Of a DNA stretch of 64,000 nucleotides, positions 37,116 to 52,100 are shown one piece after another. The stretch spans positions 1 through 64,000 of the forward strand of contig RCAB01000044.1 in NCBI GenBank assembly GCA_003640385.1, written 5' to 3'. This stretch comes from Setaria digitata. Its lineage: Eukaryota; Nematoda; Chromadorea; Rhabditida; Setariidae. Position 1 is the stretch's first letter. Each line of letters starts with the position of its first letter. The position numbers were made by a program, and so were the translations under genes. The notes under the pieces were generated by a model, which did not search any database, was not told the DNA's origin, and saw only the letters and a program-made list of their open reading frames with translations.

Positions 37116-40100
37116 TCAGGATGAGCGCATGCAGTACTCTGCCAATGGTTTAATTAGACCGTCGTGATAAGCGCGCAAAATACACTCGCATACGAAGGTG
37201 TACTGACCCTGAAGAGTTTACTGTTAAACAGTAAGTACTTTTTACTATACTACAAATGTCTATTCTCATGATTCGATTACTGGATCTTTTGTTACTTTTT
37301 AGGCAATAAATCAAGCAGGTAGCATTAAATTTCCTAGTTTCCTATTACTATTCGCTTCTTGACTGAACTTGTAAAGTATTTTATTGTTCTAGAATGTGTA
37401 GCTCGGCGTGACGAGATGTAAAAACTAGCTTCAATCTTAGTCTCTTGAATTAGGCAGTCATTGTCAGTGGATGTGATCATTCAAAAAGCTCGATTTTTAC
37501 AAATATTAGTTTCAAATACCATTTCATACGCTATTTAATGGATCTTTAGGAAGTAAGATTTGGTGTTAAATCTAAAGCATTCATTTAGCTTATGTACTTA
37601 TAAGCAAACTGACACCTAACTTAATTAATATTTAATAGCTGAACTATACATACCGTAGGATATTTGAATGAAAATTCAGATTTCAGTACTCAGTTTTTCT
37701 CCCTTTAAAGCAGTAAAGCTCAAATTGAAGATTTCAAAAGCGCTTGGGAAATGAGAATAGAAATGAGAAAAGCAAATACCGGTGTTTGTATGAGCATGGC
37801 TCGTTGGTCACGCATTGTCTTAACAATATCTAATGGGTACACCGGTTCATTACCTTCCACCAGACAAGCGGCTGTTTCCATCAGGATTAGCACACCGGTT
37901 CGTCCGATTCCGGCACTGCAGTGTACAACAATTGGATCTACTGAACCTACTCGAGCACGTCGAACCTAAACTCTTCCAAGTCTTTAAATGTGTGAGCAGG
38001 GATAATCAAAATAATTTTTATTACTGTATATAGCATTTTGATTTATATACATACACTAGTCGGTAGTAAATAATACATTCATTTATAGATAGAAGGAACG
38101 AAATATAAACTGAACACTGACCTCATCGACAAATTCAATAAAATGTTTTGGATCATCCGGCACACCATGATCAGGCCATGCCGTGTACTGCATCTGGCTT
38201 ACCCGTCTCTCTTCTTTTGTCTGCAAACTTTTGAAATAATAACAGTTAAGACTGCTAAATATCCAACCAATTAGCAAATTTGAATGAAGAAAAGTCAGTA
38301 TGGGAAGTTCTCCTCTCCACCACATCAATACCGTTGAACTTCACCATCTTATCCTGAATCGACATTTCGCGATAGACACAGCTGGCAGTTTCTCTCTCAC
38401 TAAGGCAGGAGATTTGCAGCCGGCCATAATCATGATTCTCATAGAGCCTAGGCCAATACTGGTGACATTTGATACGACCACGTTCGATAGTAGTAGTGAG
38501 CATAACAATCGTTGTACATAACTGCTCCCAAACCATAATCCAGAAATCACCAGACGTATGTGCAAGTGGTCCTTGGGCAGCTATATACCGATTCACAATA
38601 CCACTTGAGGGAATCTCCATCTGCAACGTGATTATCCATTGATTCGTTATCAATATTCTGCAGCAAGCGATATTTTTTTATTTCAGTATGTCTTTAAATC
38701 GGATAATTCATCAACTGAGTCGTGAAGACGCTTATCCTGATCTGATATATGATATCTTGTAAAACTTGAACTGATAATGATTTTCGGGCAATTTGAAAGG
38801 GTATTTTTGTATATATTATATTACCAACTCAATCATACAATGAGCTGATCCTTCTTCTTGAAAATTCCAATACTTTATATTTTAAAATTGAAAATTTTTA
38901 AAACAAAAGCTACGGGTTTAATTACATTTTATTGCAATTAAAACGATATGACGTACGTTGACAAAGGATGCATTGATGTAATCACCAGTTGGTGCGCTTA
39001 TCTTCACACGAGTACAATCGTATGGACATACATCTCGATAACGATTTTTATTAATATTTATTGATAACTTGCAGTCTTCCATCGCTAGACCCGGTTTCTT
39101 TCGGTACAATTGCTGCAGTTCAAAAAAAAAAAAAAATCTTTTAAGCAGAGAATAAAGATCACACATTCTTTTCAGTATGTTAAAAATTCGATTTAATTAA
39201 ACGGGAAAAATTCGTTGAAATTTATTTTACCATCTCTGGCTTTGAAAAATTAACCTAAAACTTTCAATTTGGATTCGGATAACAAATCTTTAAACCATTG
39301 CTTGCTTCCTGTCAAGGCTTCTTAATGCTTCTTTCTTCGATTCTACTAAGTACATGAAGCAAACACATCTCTTTCTTTCCATTAATTTATATCATAAGCA
39401 GCAAAAATCAACCAACTTCGAACTGTGTGATAATTTTCCCAGATGAGAGAGATTCTTTGAGCATGATAAGAGACTGTGACAGTTTATCAGAACGAGGCAC
39501 CGTATCAGCTACATGAGGTACCTCAGGTAAATGTTGAATATCCGATTCCTCAACATCCTCACCGCATCGATACACTGCAATTTCAACACAAAAGCGAACT
39601 ATTGCTTTATTTGTTCCAACTCAGATGCCGTACTTCTAAACTCCGATAGAACCTACCATTCGGTCTGATTGTAAGTACCAGTTCTCCTTTCGGCGAATCA
39701 CGTGTTGCACGAATGAATCGAACGACTTTTTCGTGCGGCATCGAAGATACGTCCATACCATTAATTAGTAGCACCTGTAGCTCAATAATTAAGCAACAGA
39801 CAAAGGAATTAGCTGAAGTAAATAATTGTCGGCATGTAAATTTTCTGACTAAAAACGAATCACTATTATCAAAAATATGATGATATTAGACTGAAACTTC
39901 AGAAGTTCTCCAAAAATAGATCCATTTAACTGTAGTCTTACATGTTGCTGCTTTCAATAAACATACCTGGTCCCCTTCATTTAGCCTAGGATTACATTTA
40001 TCGGCAGAACTACCAGGAGCCACTCGACTTACAATAACGGGGTAGTTCTGATCAGCGCCACCTTTCACGTTGAACCCATACCGACCCTGGGTATCTGCTC

Positions 40101-43100
40101 GCATTCGAATTACCACCAAGCAGTCCTCATTAATCGGCGATGATGACTGAAAATAAATCTAAATTTTCAGTTTCCAAATTATAAACTAAATTCACTAAAA
40201 TGCAAGAACTTTGATGAAGACACATAGTATAGCGTCATCGAACTCTTTTTAGTATTTCCCCAATGAAATCTGCACTCGCTTAAGTATAAATTTAGAATTA
40301 ATTAGGTAAGGATGTTGAAGTTTATTCCTGAACTAACATGTAGCTTGAATTCAAAATGCCACAATTCAAAGCAATATCTCCTGAATTCATAAAGAAGGCA
40401 TTAAAATGTAGCAATTTGTCAGTCCATTAGTAATTAACTGCAATATCTCGAAAAGCTAACTTGACGAGGTGATCGCCTGATGTATGTCGGACTGTACCCG
40501 TTAGTTTGGTTCACGACTGAACCGTACGATGAATAACTGAAATTAATTCAAAAAAGCTTAACTTCACTTACTTTTATGGTTAATATGACCAAATTTGAGT
40601 ATATGAGCGACAGTCTTCAAGGTTCCATTCTAAACTGATTAATGCTAAGAGAAACGATCTACTATGGTGACAATAAGCTTACCTCGCAAGGGATGACCGT
40701 GGAGATCCGCCGTTTTGCAATTTACCGTTCGGTACGGTACGTGGTGAATGGCCACGAAGAGGCGACCCGGCAACGGAACCATTCGGAACAAATCGGTTTA
40801 CAGTTGAACCGCTAGCAAAGCCGTTTGATAGAGGTGCATTAGACGAGCTATTGGTGCTTTTACGGCACACATTCTGATGACCACTACTGGTACTTAGACG
40901 ATGAACGGTTGTGGTAGGTGAAGCCGTTGCAGTGGAGGATGATACACCAGCCTGAGAAGAAGGAACCGTTGAAAGTGAATTAGTTGATAAAAGGAATAAA
41001 GTGAGGAAGAGTTAGTAAGCTACGCTGAAGTGGACCAATAAGCGAGCAACTTAAAATCGGATTGAAATTTAGCAGTGCTTCTCAGTTTCTTCCCAAAAGA
41101 TGAGACCGTTGCAGAATAGTGATGTTTTACTAACAAAACGTTTCATTGTTCTTTACCTATTAGAAATTCTTCCAACATTTCTTTCTTTTCAAGAATTAAA
41201 TATTGCCGCCGTTAGACATCGCTATGTCTTTTCATTTAATCAATTTAAAGGAGCGCAATGATGCTATCATTTACTTGCAATCAAATTAAATCGGTGTTCG
41301 GAATCGCATTCATTTGATATATGATGGGTAAAGAGGAAGAGGAGCAAGTGCTAGAACTGAAAGTTTCATTGAAAATGCAGCACATGTCGATGGTATTTAG
41401 TGAACAATTTCTGAGCATGGATCATTTCCTTCTATCTTGTAAAATATCCCCATTCTCATCACTTTTATTCTTACACTTTGTCAAAAAGAACCATTTGCAT
41501 ATTCCTCTCATCTAATCCTTTTCAGGACAACAACAGAGAAGGATTTCACGACCCGTTAGAATCTTTTCAGACAGGAAACTGTGAATGCAACGGTAAATGA
41601 GCGAGTGTGGATTATTCTCTCCACCATTAACATTTATCAGTCTCGAATCAACACTAACATTTATCAGTCTCGAACTTCTCCAAACAATAAATTTGTTTAG
41701 AAGCAGAGAATCTGCAAACATTCCCATTACACTTACTTCTGTCTGCTTCAGTCTTAAAATAAAGGTGAAAGAAGAACGAACTAATTGCGTATTCCCATTT
41801 GCAAGCATGGCAGCACTACTCGGTCGCCAACAGTCTTCATCTATGCCAAACGTAGTCTCACGGTGATTACTACTGGACTGTAAAGTTGCTGAACTTCCAG
41901 GTGGTGCAACAGTCGATCTCGAAGGTGCTAGAGCTTCTTGCAAACGTGTAGACGAATCTCGTTTCGTGCACACTGTACGGCATACAGATGAACTTGGAGC
42001 ACTTTCACTGGAAAAGGATTGAATTGAGCAGTTGAAGTAGAATTCAGAAAGCCTCACCTGAAGGCAAAATTAACACTCTATCAGTGCTTCGATATTTGCA
42101 GAAATGCACCTTGACAGGGAAAAGAAACTGTCAGGGAAAGGGAAGCAAGACTGTGTCGCTTTTACTGAACAGCAGAATTTGGCTGGCAAGGAGAGAGAGA
42201 ATGAAAGTTTATTTCTGAGACACTATCCCATTAGGGTCAACTGCTGAGGAAATGAATTTTAATTAAAGAGGGCTCATTAGACCGAGGCAGAGGAAGCTTC
42301 TGATTATAAATATTTGATAGAAAGAATAAGGCTTGGCTACTGGCTACAGTGCAATCGTTGCCACTGCAATTTCAACTTCCATCTGGAAGGAAAATTAAAA
42401 TTGCTTGAATTTCATTTCCAACCTGTAGCTTAGCTATTCAAACACTTCTTTTTCTTAATGCAATGAACAAGCGAACATAATACTTATTAGATATGCATGA
42501 TGCAATCATCACCATTACGATATGCTTAGTGGTGATGGGTACGTCAAGGCACAAAGTTTATCATTTCGTACCATCCAAATGCACTCTACAATTCATTCTT
42601 TGACATCATTTCAACTTCACATTATTGATATTCATCTGATGGTGGAGTAGCAGAAATGAGCCAAAAATCTTAACAGCCTATTTGGAATTTCTTGGCTACT
42701 GCAATAATTGATCTAGTGTTGTTGATGATGAAAAAAAAAACACTGCCAGCACTGGAGCAACAACAATTCGGCATCATTATAATTAACGTTCCGGTCTTTT
42801 CTGGTTGCTTCTTTGCATACCAGAATAAATCACTCCAGTAACAATGAACATTCCTCATCCTTTAACTGGCCGATTGGTGCCAGAATAACTAATGTCCTCT
42901 GTTATCCTTCAATTTCAAACTGGAAGGGAGTTGTGATGTGTAGGAATGGATATGGATGATAGTTATTGCTAGCAACTAGTGAGAGGAGGAAGAATTGTGT
43001 CAAAAGATTAGTTGTCCCGATAGTAGGAGACAATCAGTAGCAATCAGTGCTGTCAATTTTCAGTGCCTAGCCATGAAATAACAACAGCCTTTTCCTTAAT

Positions 43101-46100
43101 ATCCAAGTCTATCTTTTCTTTTACATTTTTTCCCCTTCTAGAAAAATGGCTATAGATGCTAACAAATCATTCTGCGGTGTCATTTCTTGAATGATTCCAA
43201 ATTATTTTCTTAGCAAAAAAAAAGTGATAAAGTGTATGTCAGCCAATTAAGGTAAAGCAAAAGTATGTGATGCTGAATTGTTTACATAAACACTACATCT
43301 AACATAAACAATCGGCAAATTGGCACAAATTATTTAAATATTTCTGTGCAAAAGTACCATACAATAAATATTAAAAATTCCAGCAGATTCAGAAACTTCT
43401 TAGTTTGAAGAGAGATAAGCTGCATTCTCTGTGAATCAACGGAGCAAGATTTTTCCGGAAACTTATTTGAAATTTAATAAAAAAATTAGACTACATTCAT
43501 AAAAGTGATAGTAAACATTCCGCAAAATATAATGCAAATTTAATGTTCAAGTAATGGAGTAAATAAAATATATACCGAAATCGGGGTATATTACTATATT
43601 TTGAGCCATACAAATCAATAGCCCATAGACCAACGGCAAACTTCAGCATAGTCCAAAATGTCGTAGGAATGAAGTGGCGTTATAACTGGCCGTGGTAATT
43701 GGCTCCTTGAGACTGTCAACAAGAGGTGGTTAGCAAGTATGTTCTAGGGCAGAATCCAAAGTGGCCTAGTGATTTATGCGGCGGAATTCCAGAAGAGAAT
43801 CCAAGCAAGCTTCCTTCTTCAGACACCTCCTCCATCTGCGCTTTCCATCAATAATCAGTGCGCTATGGTCTTCGAGGAGGCGTTATCGTTTGGCGTTCTT
43901 TCCGACAACGGTCAACGACAGCTTCCTCCCTTCCGATCACTGACGGCCAGTTATGGCTGCAAGCGTCCAGTATACTTCTGCATGTTACAAGCCTACTACG
44001 CTGACACACTCGCATACACGGACGTGTACACACACACACACACACGTGAAGAGACACGCTGAGGACAGGCTTGTTGCGGTGTAAGGCCTTGTTGATGGAG
44101 TGAGAGTAGGAAAGTTCGAAGGGAGTGTGGACCAGTGTTCCTGAGGTGGAAACAAATGCTCGATGTTAGCTGGCTCTTTCATCCAAAAAGATTGCCATTT
44201 GTTCGCTGAAATCACAGTTGGAGATTCCTCAAATGTCGTCATTGTCACTCTCTCCATCACACACCTACTGCAAGGAAAAATGAAAGTTGAAAGATGGAAA
44301 AGGAAGATAAAGTAGCCATGTCATCGATCGATCAGTTCTGTATCGATTGAATTTTCCTTCGGACACCAGATCACAGTTGAAGAAAAGGTCAATCAAGATC
44401 TAAATGTTTAGTAGAGGAAGAAAATGAAACAACATCTGATGGAGTAGATTGAAAAAGCGAAATTGAAATAGCATCGAAAGAGAACTGAATTTTTTTTTTT
44501 TTGAATCATGCGACCATCACATCGAATCATAATTACAGAATAAAGGAAAACTTGAAGCTCATAAAGATTCACAGGTGACATTCTATTTCGGGTTTGCCTA
44601 ATTACAAGCATAACAAATGCTGATAATTAATTATGATAGTAATGCCAAGAAGAAGATGGAATGAAACTGTTCGCATATCTGAGCAGATGACTAAGACTAT
44701 TAGGATCAAGTTAACATTCTTTTCCAGGTGATCACGGGGAGAATGATTTCTGAGAAGGATAAAAAGATTTTACGGAATTTAGCAAATCCATCAGTGCTTC
44801 ACTACTACTCCTACTTGAACAATATTTCATGAACTAGAATGTGCTGTCCAATAATCTCTCAGCATCCTCTTAATGTCCTTAATTGAAATCTTAAAGCTCT
44901 CTCTCATCTTTACAAACTTTTTTTTTTTTTAGCCAACTGCTGTCATTTAAAAATTGATTTTTTCTCTTCATAATTTGATATATCAAAAAAAAAAAAACTT
45001 ATCACACAATGAATGCCATTCTTCATAGAGCTAATTACTATCCCACGATTACTGCTTTTATTTTTTCATTCATACATCGATGAAGATATGCTCGAACCCA
45101 TAAAAATGAGATGCAGAAAAGTGCATACGAAATCAGAAGTATTTCCAGGTAGTTAATTCAAATTACTAAATCGATCCTTGTAAACCTTCTTTGCCATTTC
45201 AATTTAATCTGTCCAGTAAGCGTTGTTCTGTGGATGAGCAATTAACTATTCTTCATGTCATATAATTAATGAAGGAGTAAAATATTAGCAGTGATTTAGA
45301 GAAAGAGTCTTTTGTTCTTGGAAAATTTTTCTCTTCAACACACGTAAATGGGTCAACTGTTTTTTTTCTCTCTTTAATAAACTGAGAGAAATCAAACATG
45401 ACAACCGGTTCTCTTAGAAATCGAAAGAAAGTTGAAGATTGGAAAAAAAACGAGTGGTCTTGTTCGTTATCTTTAAATGGTGCTAAAATCATTCAACAAC
45501 GATGACATCTAAGACTCAACTATATCTGACATCACATTATCAACACCACTCACATTCTTGAAATGTACGAATGAAAATTCTAAATGCATGTTTTTGTTCC
45601 ATGCGATGCTTCTCGAGATGCCCTCAAAAATGAAAAAAGAATCAACCCTTGGAAGGGATTCGATGGAACCTTCAGAAGGTTACCAATCAACCGATGAAGT
45701 GCCGTTTATGCCTGTCTATTTGTAGAAGAAAAGAAAGATGAATTATAAAAATGTTCTGTCTATTCAAACGACCACATACACATATAAGACCAGCAACAGG
45801 AAATGACAAATTTTTGCTCTGTTTAAAAGGATATATGCAAATTGTGCCGAACAAAACCTTCTATCAAACTGTAAAAAAAAAGAAGAAAAACAGCCATTTA
45901 AATCTATAAAGGAAGAAAAAAAAATTTCATTGAAAATATACGCCTAACAACGAGTACTGAATAGATGGTGAATTAGCTCTCACTAGTATCAATCAACAAG
46001 ATCAGCGTGTTTCTTGATACTTGAAACAAGAATTCAATTAAAATTGATTGAATTTTTCAATTCTTACCAAAATACAATAAAAAGAAGTACAGAAGAAGAT

Positions 46101-49100
46101 GTAAAAACATACTAAAATCGTGTCGAAAATGCTTGAAAAAGGAACCATTCTGGTAAGCTCTTTAAAATAGTCAAGAATCTAAACGATGATACCGATTAGA
46201 ACCATTGACAAGAGGGTAATGAGGTTGAGGAGAAAGTGGTGACAAGTGTGACATATAGTTCTATCCTCATCCCATGCACACATCAAATCATATTATAGAA
46301 ACTATTTTTGATTTAACCTAAAAGTTCTCATTTATAACTTCGCATACATCTTTCTCTCAATGAGCACACAAATATCACTCCCCTTCCTAATCACATTGAT
46401 GAAATAAATTAATTCATATTTGAAAATCCTCTCGTTACGATAATGATAGTTACATCAACACAGTTATTATTTGTCAATAAAATTCGGAAACATTCAAATC
46501 AGTGATGTGATTCTGATAGCAGCAAGTTGATAAATAATAACAAACAACTCAAATGAGATGACTTTTACCTTCTGACGTGATAACATTCACTAATTAACTG
46601 TATTCCTCAAACAAATCTCAAAGCTATTTATAGAATCGCATTGAATAAATAAAGTATTACTGTTGATGTAACATCATAGCACTTTTAAAAAGCTTTAGAA
46701 AAAAAAGGTCATTTATTACCATCTGACGATCCAGTGAGAGAAATTTAGCGAGTTTAATTCTTGAGCATAGAGAACGAAACCGCGAATAACTCTTTGGATG
46801 ATCCAGTAAAGGATCCGGAAAAAGAGTCATGTTGTGGTGGAATAATCGGACGAGTAATTACATGAATGTGTGAGCATAAATAAATGGGTTGAACAGCAGG
46901 ACTGAGGAGACATTCGATCAAATTAATTTCATTTGAATTAAAAAAGATAAAAACGAAACAATGTCACCTTTCGGTATTACAATAAACTTTTTAATGCAAT
47001 GGACGAGATGGGAGGCGGATGGGTGCGAGAAAAGAAATGTCAACTGGAGGTTAATTACCTCCTACAGGTTTGGAGAACTAATTTACTCACAAAAGTCTAT
47101 AGATGAAATTTAAAAATTTATATATTCAGAGTATTTGAAGGGATGAAACAGGAGATACTATTACCTGTTATTTCAGGCGATAATATGCAGACGAATTGAA
47201 TAAAAAGAGAGAAAGAAGGGAGGATTATAAGGAAGATTGAAAATGAAAATTTGTGGATGTCTTGGATGAGATAATTATATTTCTCTAAAATGAACAGATA
47301 CTGAAAATGGAATGCTTCCATTATGTGATTAAATTGTGAACAATTTCAATAGAAAGTTATTGTAAGAAATCATTTAGCTGTTTTTGCAGAAAGGCCACAA
47401 ATAATAATGACTCGGAACTAAAAGCTTCATAAAAAACTTCCACAACAAAAAAAAAAAAGAAAAGGAAAAGACACTCCTTAAAACACCTGAAATTCGTGAA
47501 ATTATGAGAAGTAAAGGTATGCAATTTACGAAAAAACCGAAATACCGGAAGTGATAAAGAATCATATGTATGTAGGATTAGTGATTTAATAAATGCTTCG
47601 ATAAAAACAGGAAAACTTTAATTTCTGGGAATGGATCAAGAAGTGAATGACTGACTTGAAGGGAGGTAATTAGGGTGGCGATGACCTCCGCTGTTTTTTT
47701 TTTTTTTGAAATGATTTGTTTTCCGTTTCCTCCATTAATGTCTTACCACACATTGATTTTCATTCGAAAAGTATTCAAAAGAAAAAAAAAGACAAAAACA
47801 GGGCCACAATTCAGGAAAACAATTTGCCAATTTCTTAACAAAAATTTTTAAAAATTTGTTTTCCAATCACATCATCGTTATGCGGAGAACAAACAGTCTT
47901 TTCATCGATAATGATCAAAAACTGATTGATCCATCAGAACAGGACACAAATAAATGGCTATTTTTTTGTTTTTTTTTGAGGGGAATAAGAATAGGAAAAA
48001 TCCGATGATAAATGAGAAAAGGAAAAGTATATAATAGCCTAAAAAACTTGAGCGAATTCACATTTTCATTCACTCTTCATCCACTCATTTTTATTTGCCA
48101 AATTAGCTGAAGAGAAAGAAGGAATCCGGTAAGATTCGTGTCCTGACAGCAATCATCAGTTTTTCCTGAATGATGATAGCTGCTAAATCATACGATGAAA
48201 CAGCTCATAATACAACAGACATATATATTATGGGCGAAATTTGAGAAATGAAATGTTGGTGATGGTGTCATGTGAGTACAATCGACAAACAATTTCAGCC
48301 ATCAAACTTCGCAATTACCACTGACCAATCCCTTCGTTCTCGAGATATAACTGCACAGAGTGATAAGGAGAAGCACGGAAGTAGGATAGATACTGAAAGG
48401 TCAAATACACCGCGAGATAGTCAACGGATGAGCTAAATCTATGATATAAGCCAAGTGGGACTGTAAAAGGACTGTCAAACATTCCTGACCAGTTGAAATG
48501 ATTTTAATATTAATGCTAATACCTTAGAAGATATTTTATTTTTGTACAAAAGATTATCATCAATCACTTTCAAAAATCATAACATAAAGGCTGCGGTATA
48601 GCGTAGAAGAAAAAAAAAAAAACTGACCTGTAACCGAAATCTACAACCAAGACAGTCAAGCATAATAAGATGCTAGGTTTTACAAGAAGTCATCTCTCTC
48701 TTTCTCTAATCGAAAGAAAGATTTCAACATTATTAATTAAATTTTAAAACATTTTGGTATGAAAAGATTTCAGCGTTAAGCAAGAATTCAGAAGAGCTTG
48801 TGAGGAGTTTCTCGGACATTTTCGCTTGAAAGATATAACTAGCTTGTGTAGAAATATACATCTTTGGATTTATTTTTCCATGCAAGATAATTATGACATC
48901 AGTGATAGCACGCTATCATTAGTGATAGCATGCTATCGTAGAATCTTTGTGATCATTCATTTCATTTCTTGCCGCAAATTATGGAAAATAAAATGCGGTA
49001 AACTCTGTAAACGAATGTGAGAAATAATTAGACACATGCAATCTTCGGAATATTTTTGGAAGCCAATTCAATGTCTTTGTGGCACCATGCAGGATGTAGC

Positions 49101-52100
49101 AAAAAAAGATAAGAGATTATTTCAATAAACTTCTCTGTTAACAGTGTTCTCTTACTGAACACCGATATCGATGAAATTAGTTGAAGATAAGAAAGCGAAA
49201 TGACTGACGTTAGAAGAAGCATTGAGAATTAATATTCATATGAAAAATACATGAAAGTAAAAAGGAACCTTTTTTTGGTAACGTTTGAGTTACCGATGAT
49301 GCTGCTATCAGTGTTGTCGTTGTTATCACCATCGTTATCAGCAGTTTCCGCTTGCTCTGTACTATTATCATATGATGTTTTAGGGCGCTCAAATTTCGAT
49401 GTCCCATTTGAAGCATCAGCGAATGACACCGGTGGCGAAGTGGACTGTGGTGAGGTACAGTCGGTAAGCTCCGGTTTGTCAACCGGTTTCATGGTACCTA
49501 TTGGTTGAGAAGTGGTCGAGGATGAAGATGCATCTCGAAGGCGTCTGGTGAACCATTTGCGCAGACAAGTTTGAGGACGGCTACAGTAAACAGAAGCATC
49601 ACTTCAAGCAAAGCAAAGATAAAAAGGATTCAGAGGATTCAGAAGCGCTGCTTCCTCACCAATGATTCTGCGTAGTTTGCTGCTTTTTCAGCATTTCATT
49701 TATTGTCATTTTCGAAAATAACTACTCAAAATAGTATACTTAAAGTTTGATTCTGTTTAAAATTGCATATTTCAGGATAAATTAATGATTATAATTTAAT
49801 CTTCATTTTCTTCATCTACAGCTGTCAGTGAACAGAGTATGCGGAATCATTCATGCAGGAATCCCTGTTTAGAGCAGACATTTCAACTAATAAGCAGTTG
49901 AAAAGAAAAAAAAAAACACTGAGGAAAAAGCAAACATGCACTGTAGTTAGCGCCACTTCCTCAAGTTCGTTCTCAATTAATTTCATGTCTTTTCAGGATA
50001 ATAAATTTATCACTGTTAAAGTTCTTTTAAGATTTCTCAACTGAATGATTACCACTCCTACCAAAAAAAAAAAAAGTAGAATGAAAGTAGAATGACTATT
50101 ATTCAAATCCACCTTTAACTAAAAACACACCAATCAGTAACCGTCAACCGTAATGCACGTTACTGAAGTTAATTTATTAAAAAATGTATACAAATATTCT
50201 TATCACTTATCGTACTGTTGCGCGATTTGTTACTTATCACTCACTATCAATGAGATAAAAAGAAGAAGCAAGTAGAAATGTTCCACATGATTCAAAATGG
50301 TGCAAAATTTATAAAGTCCGACTTCTTCAAACTAAGTGATCTGTGATTTTGAAGTTCAAGAAAGGAGATCACAGTGTGTAAATTATATGAAACAAAAATA
50401 ATGCAATACCAAAAGATGCGAGATGAGGTGAGCGACGAAGGATTCCTGTAACAGGTAGTGTACTCTCGACGACCTGATAGGTTATTATTCATCGTAGCTT
50501 GTGATCCTCGACTTGAATGCCTGGAGGAAATTATTGGATTTAATGATAATATCTCAAAAAAATAGCAAAAATAAAAGAGTGAGAAAATGATTTTGATCAC
50601 TAAACATTGAATATGATCAAGTCAAAAAGCCGAAATGAGAGAATTTGCTTACAAATATTCTTGAGAGAGTGTAAATGAATTAAAATTGAATGAAAAGATC
50701 CGAGGAAAATTCTGCTGAATGATAAACGGAACAAAAGGGCTAATGATAAACAGGCAATGATAAACTGATAAGCCTCATAGAGCAAAACAAAGCTGAAGAT
50801 TTAAATGAGAAATTCTGTAGCAAAAATAAACCTTAAAAATGTACGTTCAACACGAGCTCGTCGTCTCATTTCCTCCATACTTTGATACTCCGTTCGTCCA
50901 CTGAAATAATCTTTTTGCCGGAATATCTAATTATCATTAATATTTAACTTCTCATTTTGCATACACTAAAATTCTCTATTTGTAAAATATTATTAAAAAG
51001 AATTGGGCTTAAATTAAACAGACGTTGTACACAATGGAAATTAGTTGAGAAGTTGTATTCCATAGAGTGGGCTAAACAGATGCTGTGAAACTTCTTGAAT
51101 TTCTGTTTAAAAAGACTACACAAACGTCAGGAGTTTCGGCGGAAGCAGTCCTTGCAGGCATGCTAATGTGGCAAAGATAATCATTTATTTGATCACTACT
51201 TCATTTATTTGACGATAGCAAAGCTACACAGAATATCTTAATATCTATCTAAAGATCTAATCGTGAAAGCATCATTGCTATCATTGCTATCACTGATAGC
51301 CATTCTTACATGATAATGGCAATATCATTAAGTTGTTAAGCAGCAAGAAGATAAATTACGTGGAGAAAAATCAATAGAACAGGGGAGATAAAAATGAAAA
51401 AATTTATTAAGTGTAATTTCTTGATCATAAAATGAAGGCAATAACTTTTCATTGCTACAAAAAATTCCACAAATAAAATTGCAACGAAGCCTTCAGAATT
51501 ACTTGTGCTATCAAGTCATCTAAAGCCTTCAGAATACCTGTGCTATCAAGTGATCTAATTTTGGCATTAGCGCGTTCTATGTCTTGAACTGTACTTAAAA
51601 TCGTTTTGTAATGTACAATCGTACAATCGTTCTGAAAAAAATCCAATCTACAGAAAAAGGTTCTGTAGACTGGATTTTTGTTGGAATGAGCAGATAATTG
51701 AAGATGAAGATGATTTATTATTTAATTCCGAAATCTTTATTCCAAAGATCGTTTGAAAAGCATTCGAAAACATGTCTAGTAGTACATACTCATCAATTAA
51801 ATTATGAGATTAAGGAAGTGACTTAAAATATTTGAAAATGCAAACCAACTTTTCAATGATATCAATCAAGTTTCTCCATGATTTCTGCATTTCTAAAATA
51901 GCGCGGCGATGAGTTGCTGTACTTTAACTAAATGAACGCATAGTTCATAGGAGATGAGACATAGACTGATCTTTAGATCGATCGTTCAATTAACAGAACC
52001 AATTACAACTCTTTTTTTTTTTTTGATGAGATGAAGAGGTAAAACTCTTTCGATAACTGAGAAAATGCAACTTGCTTAAAACTTGAGGAGAATTTGAGTA

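Noticed and set aside
43769..44062. 97-residue + strand open frame
   Set aside because: It overlaps the tentative ptp-1 linker exon in antisense and ends in Thr/His repeats from a CA microsatellite.
46741..46905. Open minus-strand stretch with Ser/Pro-rich translation considered as the missing ptp-1 exon
   Set aside because: The available acceptor and donors cannot satisfy phase 1 in and phase 2 out; the required frame hits a stop.
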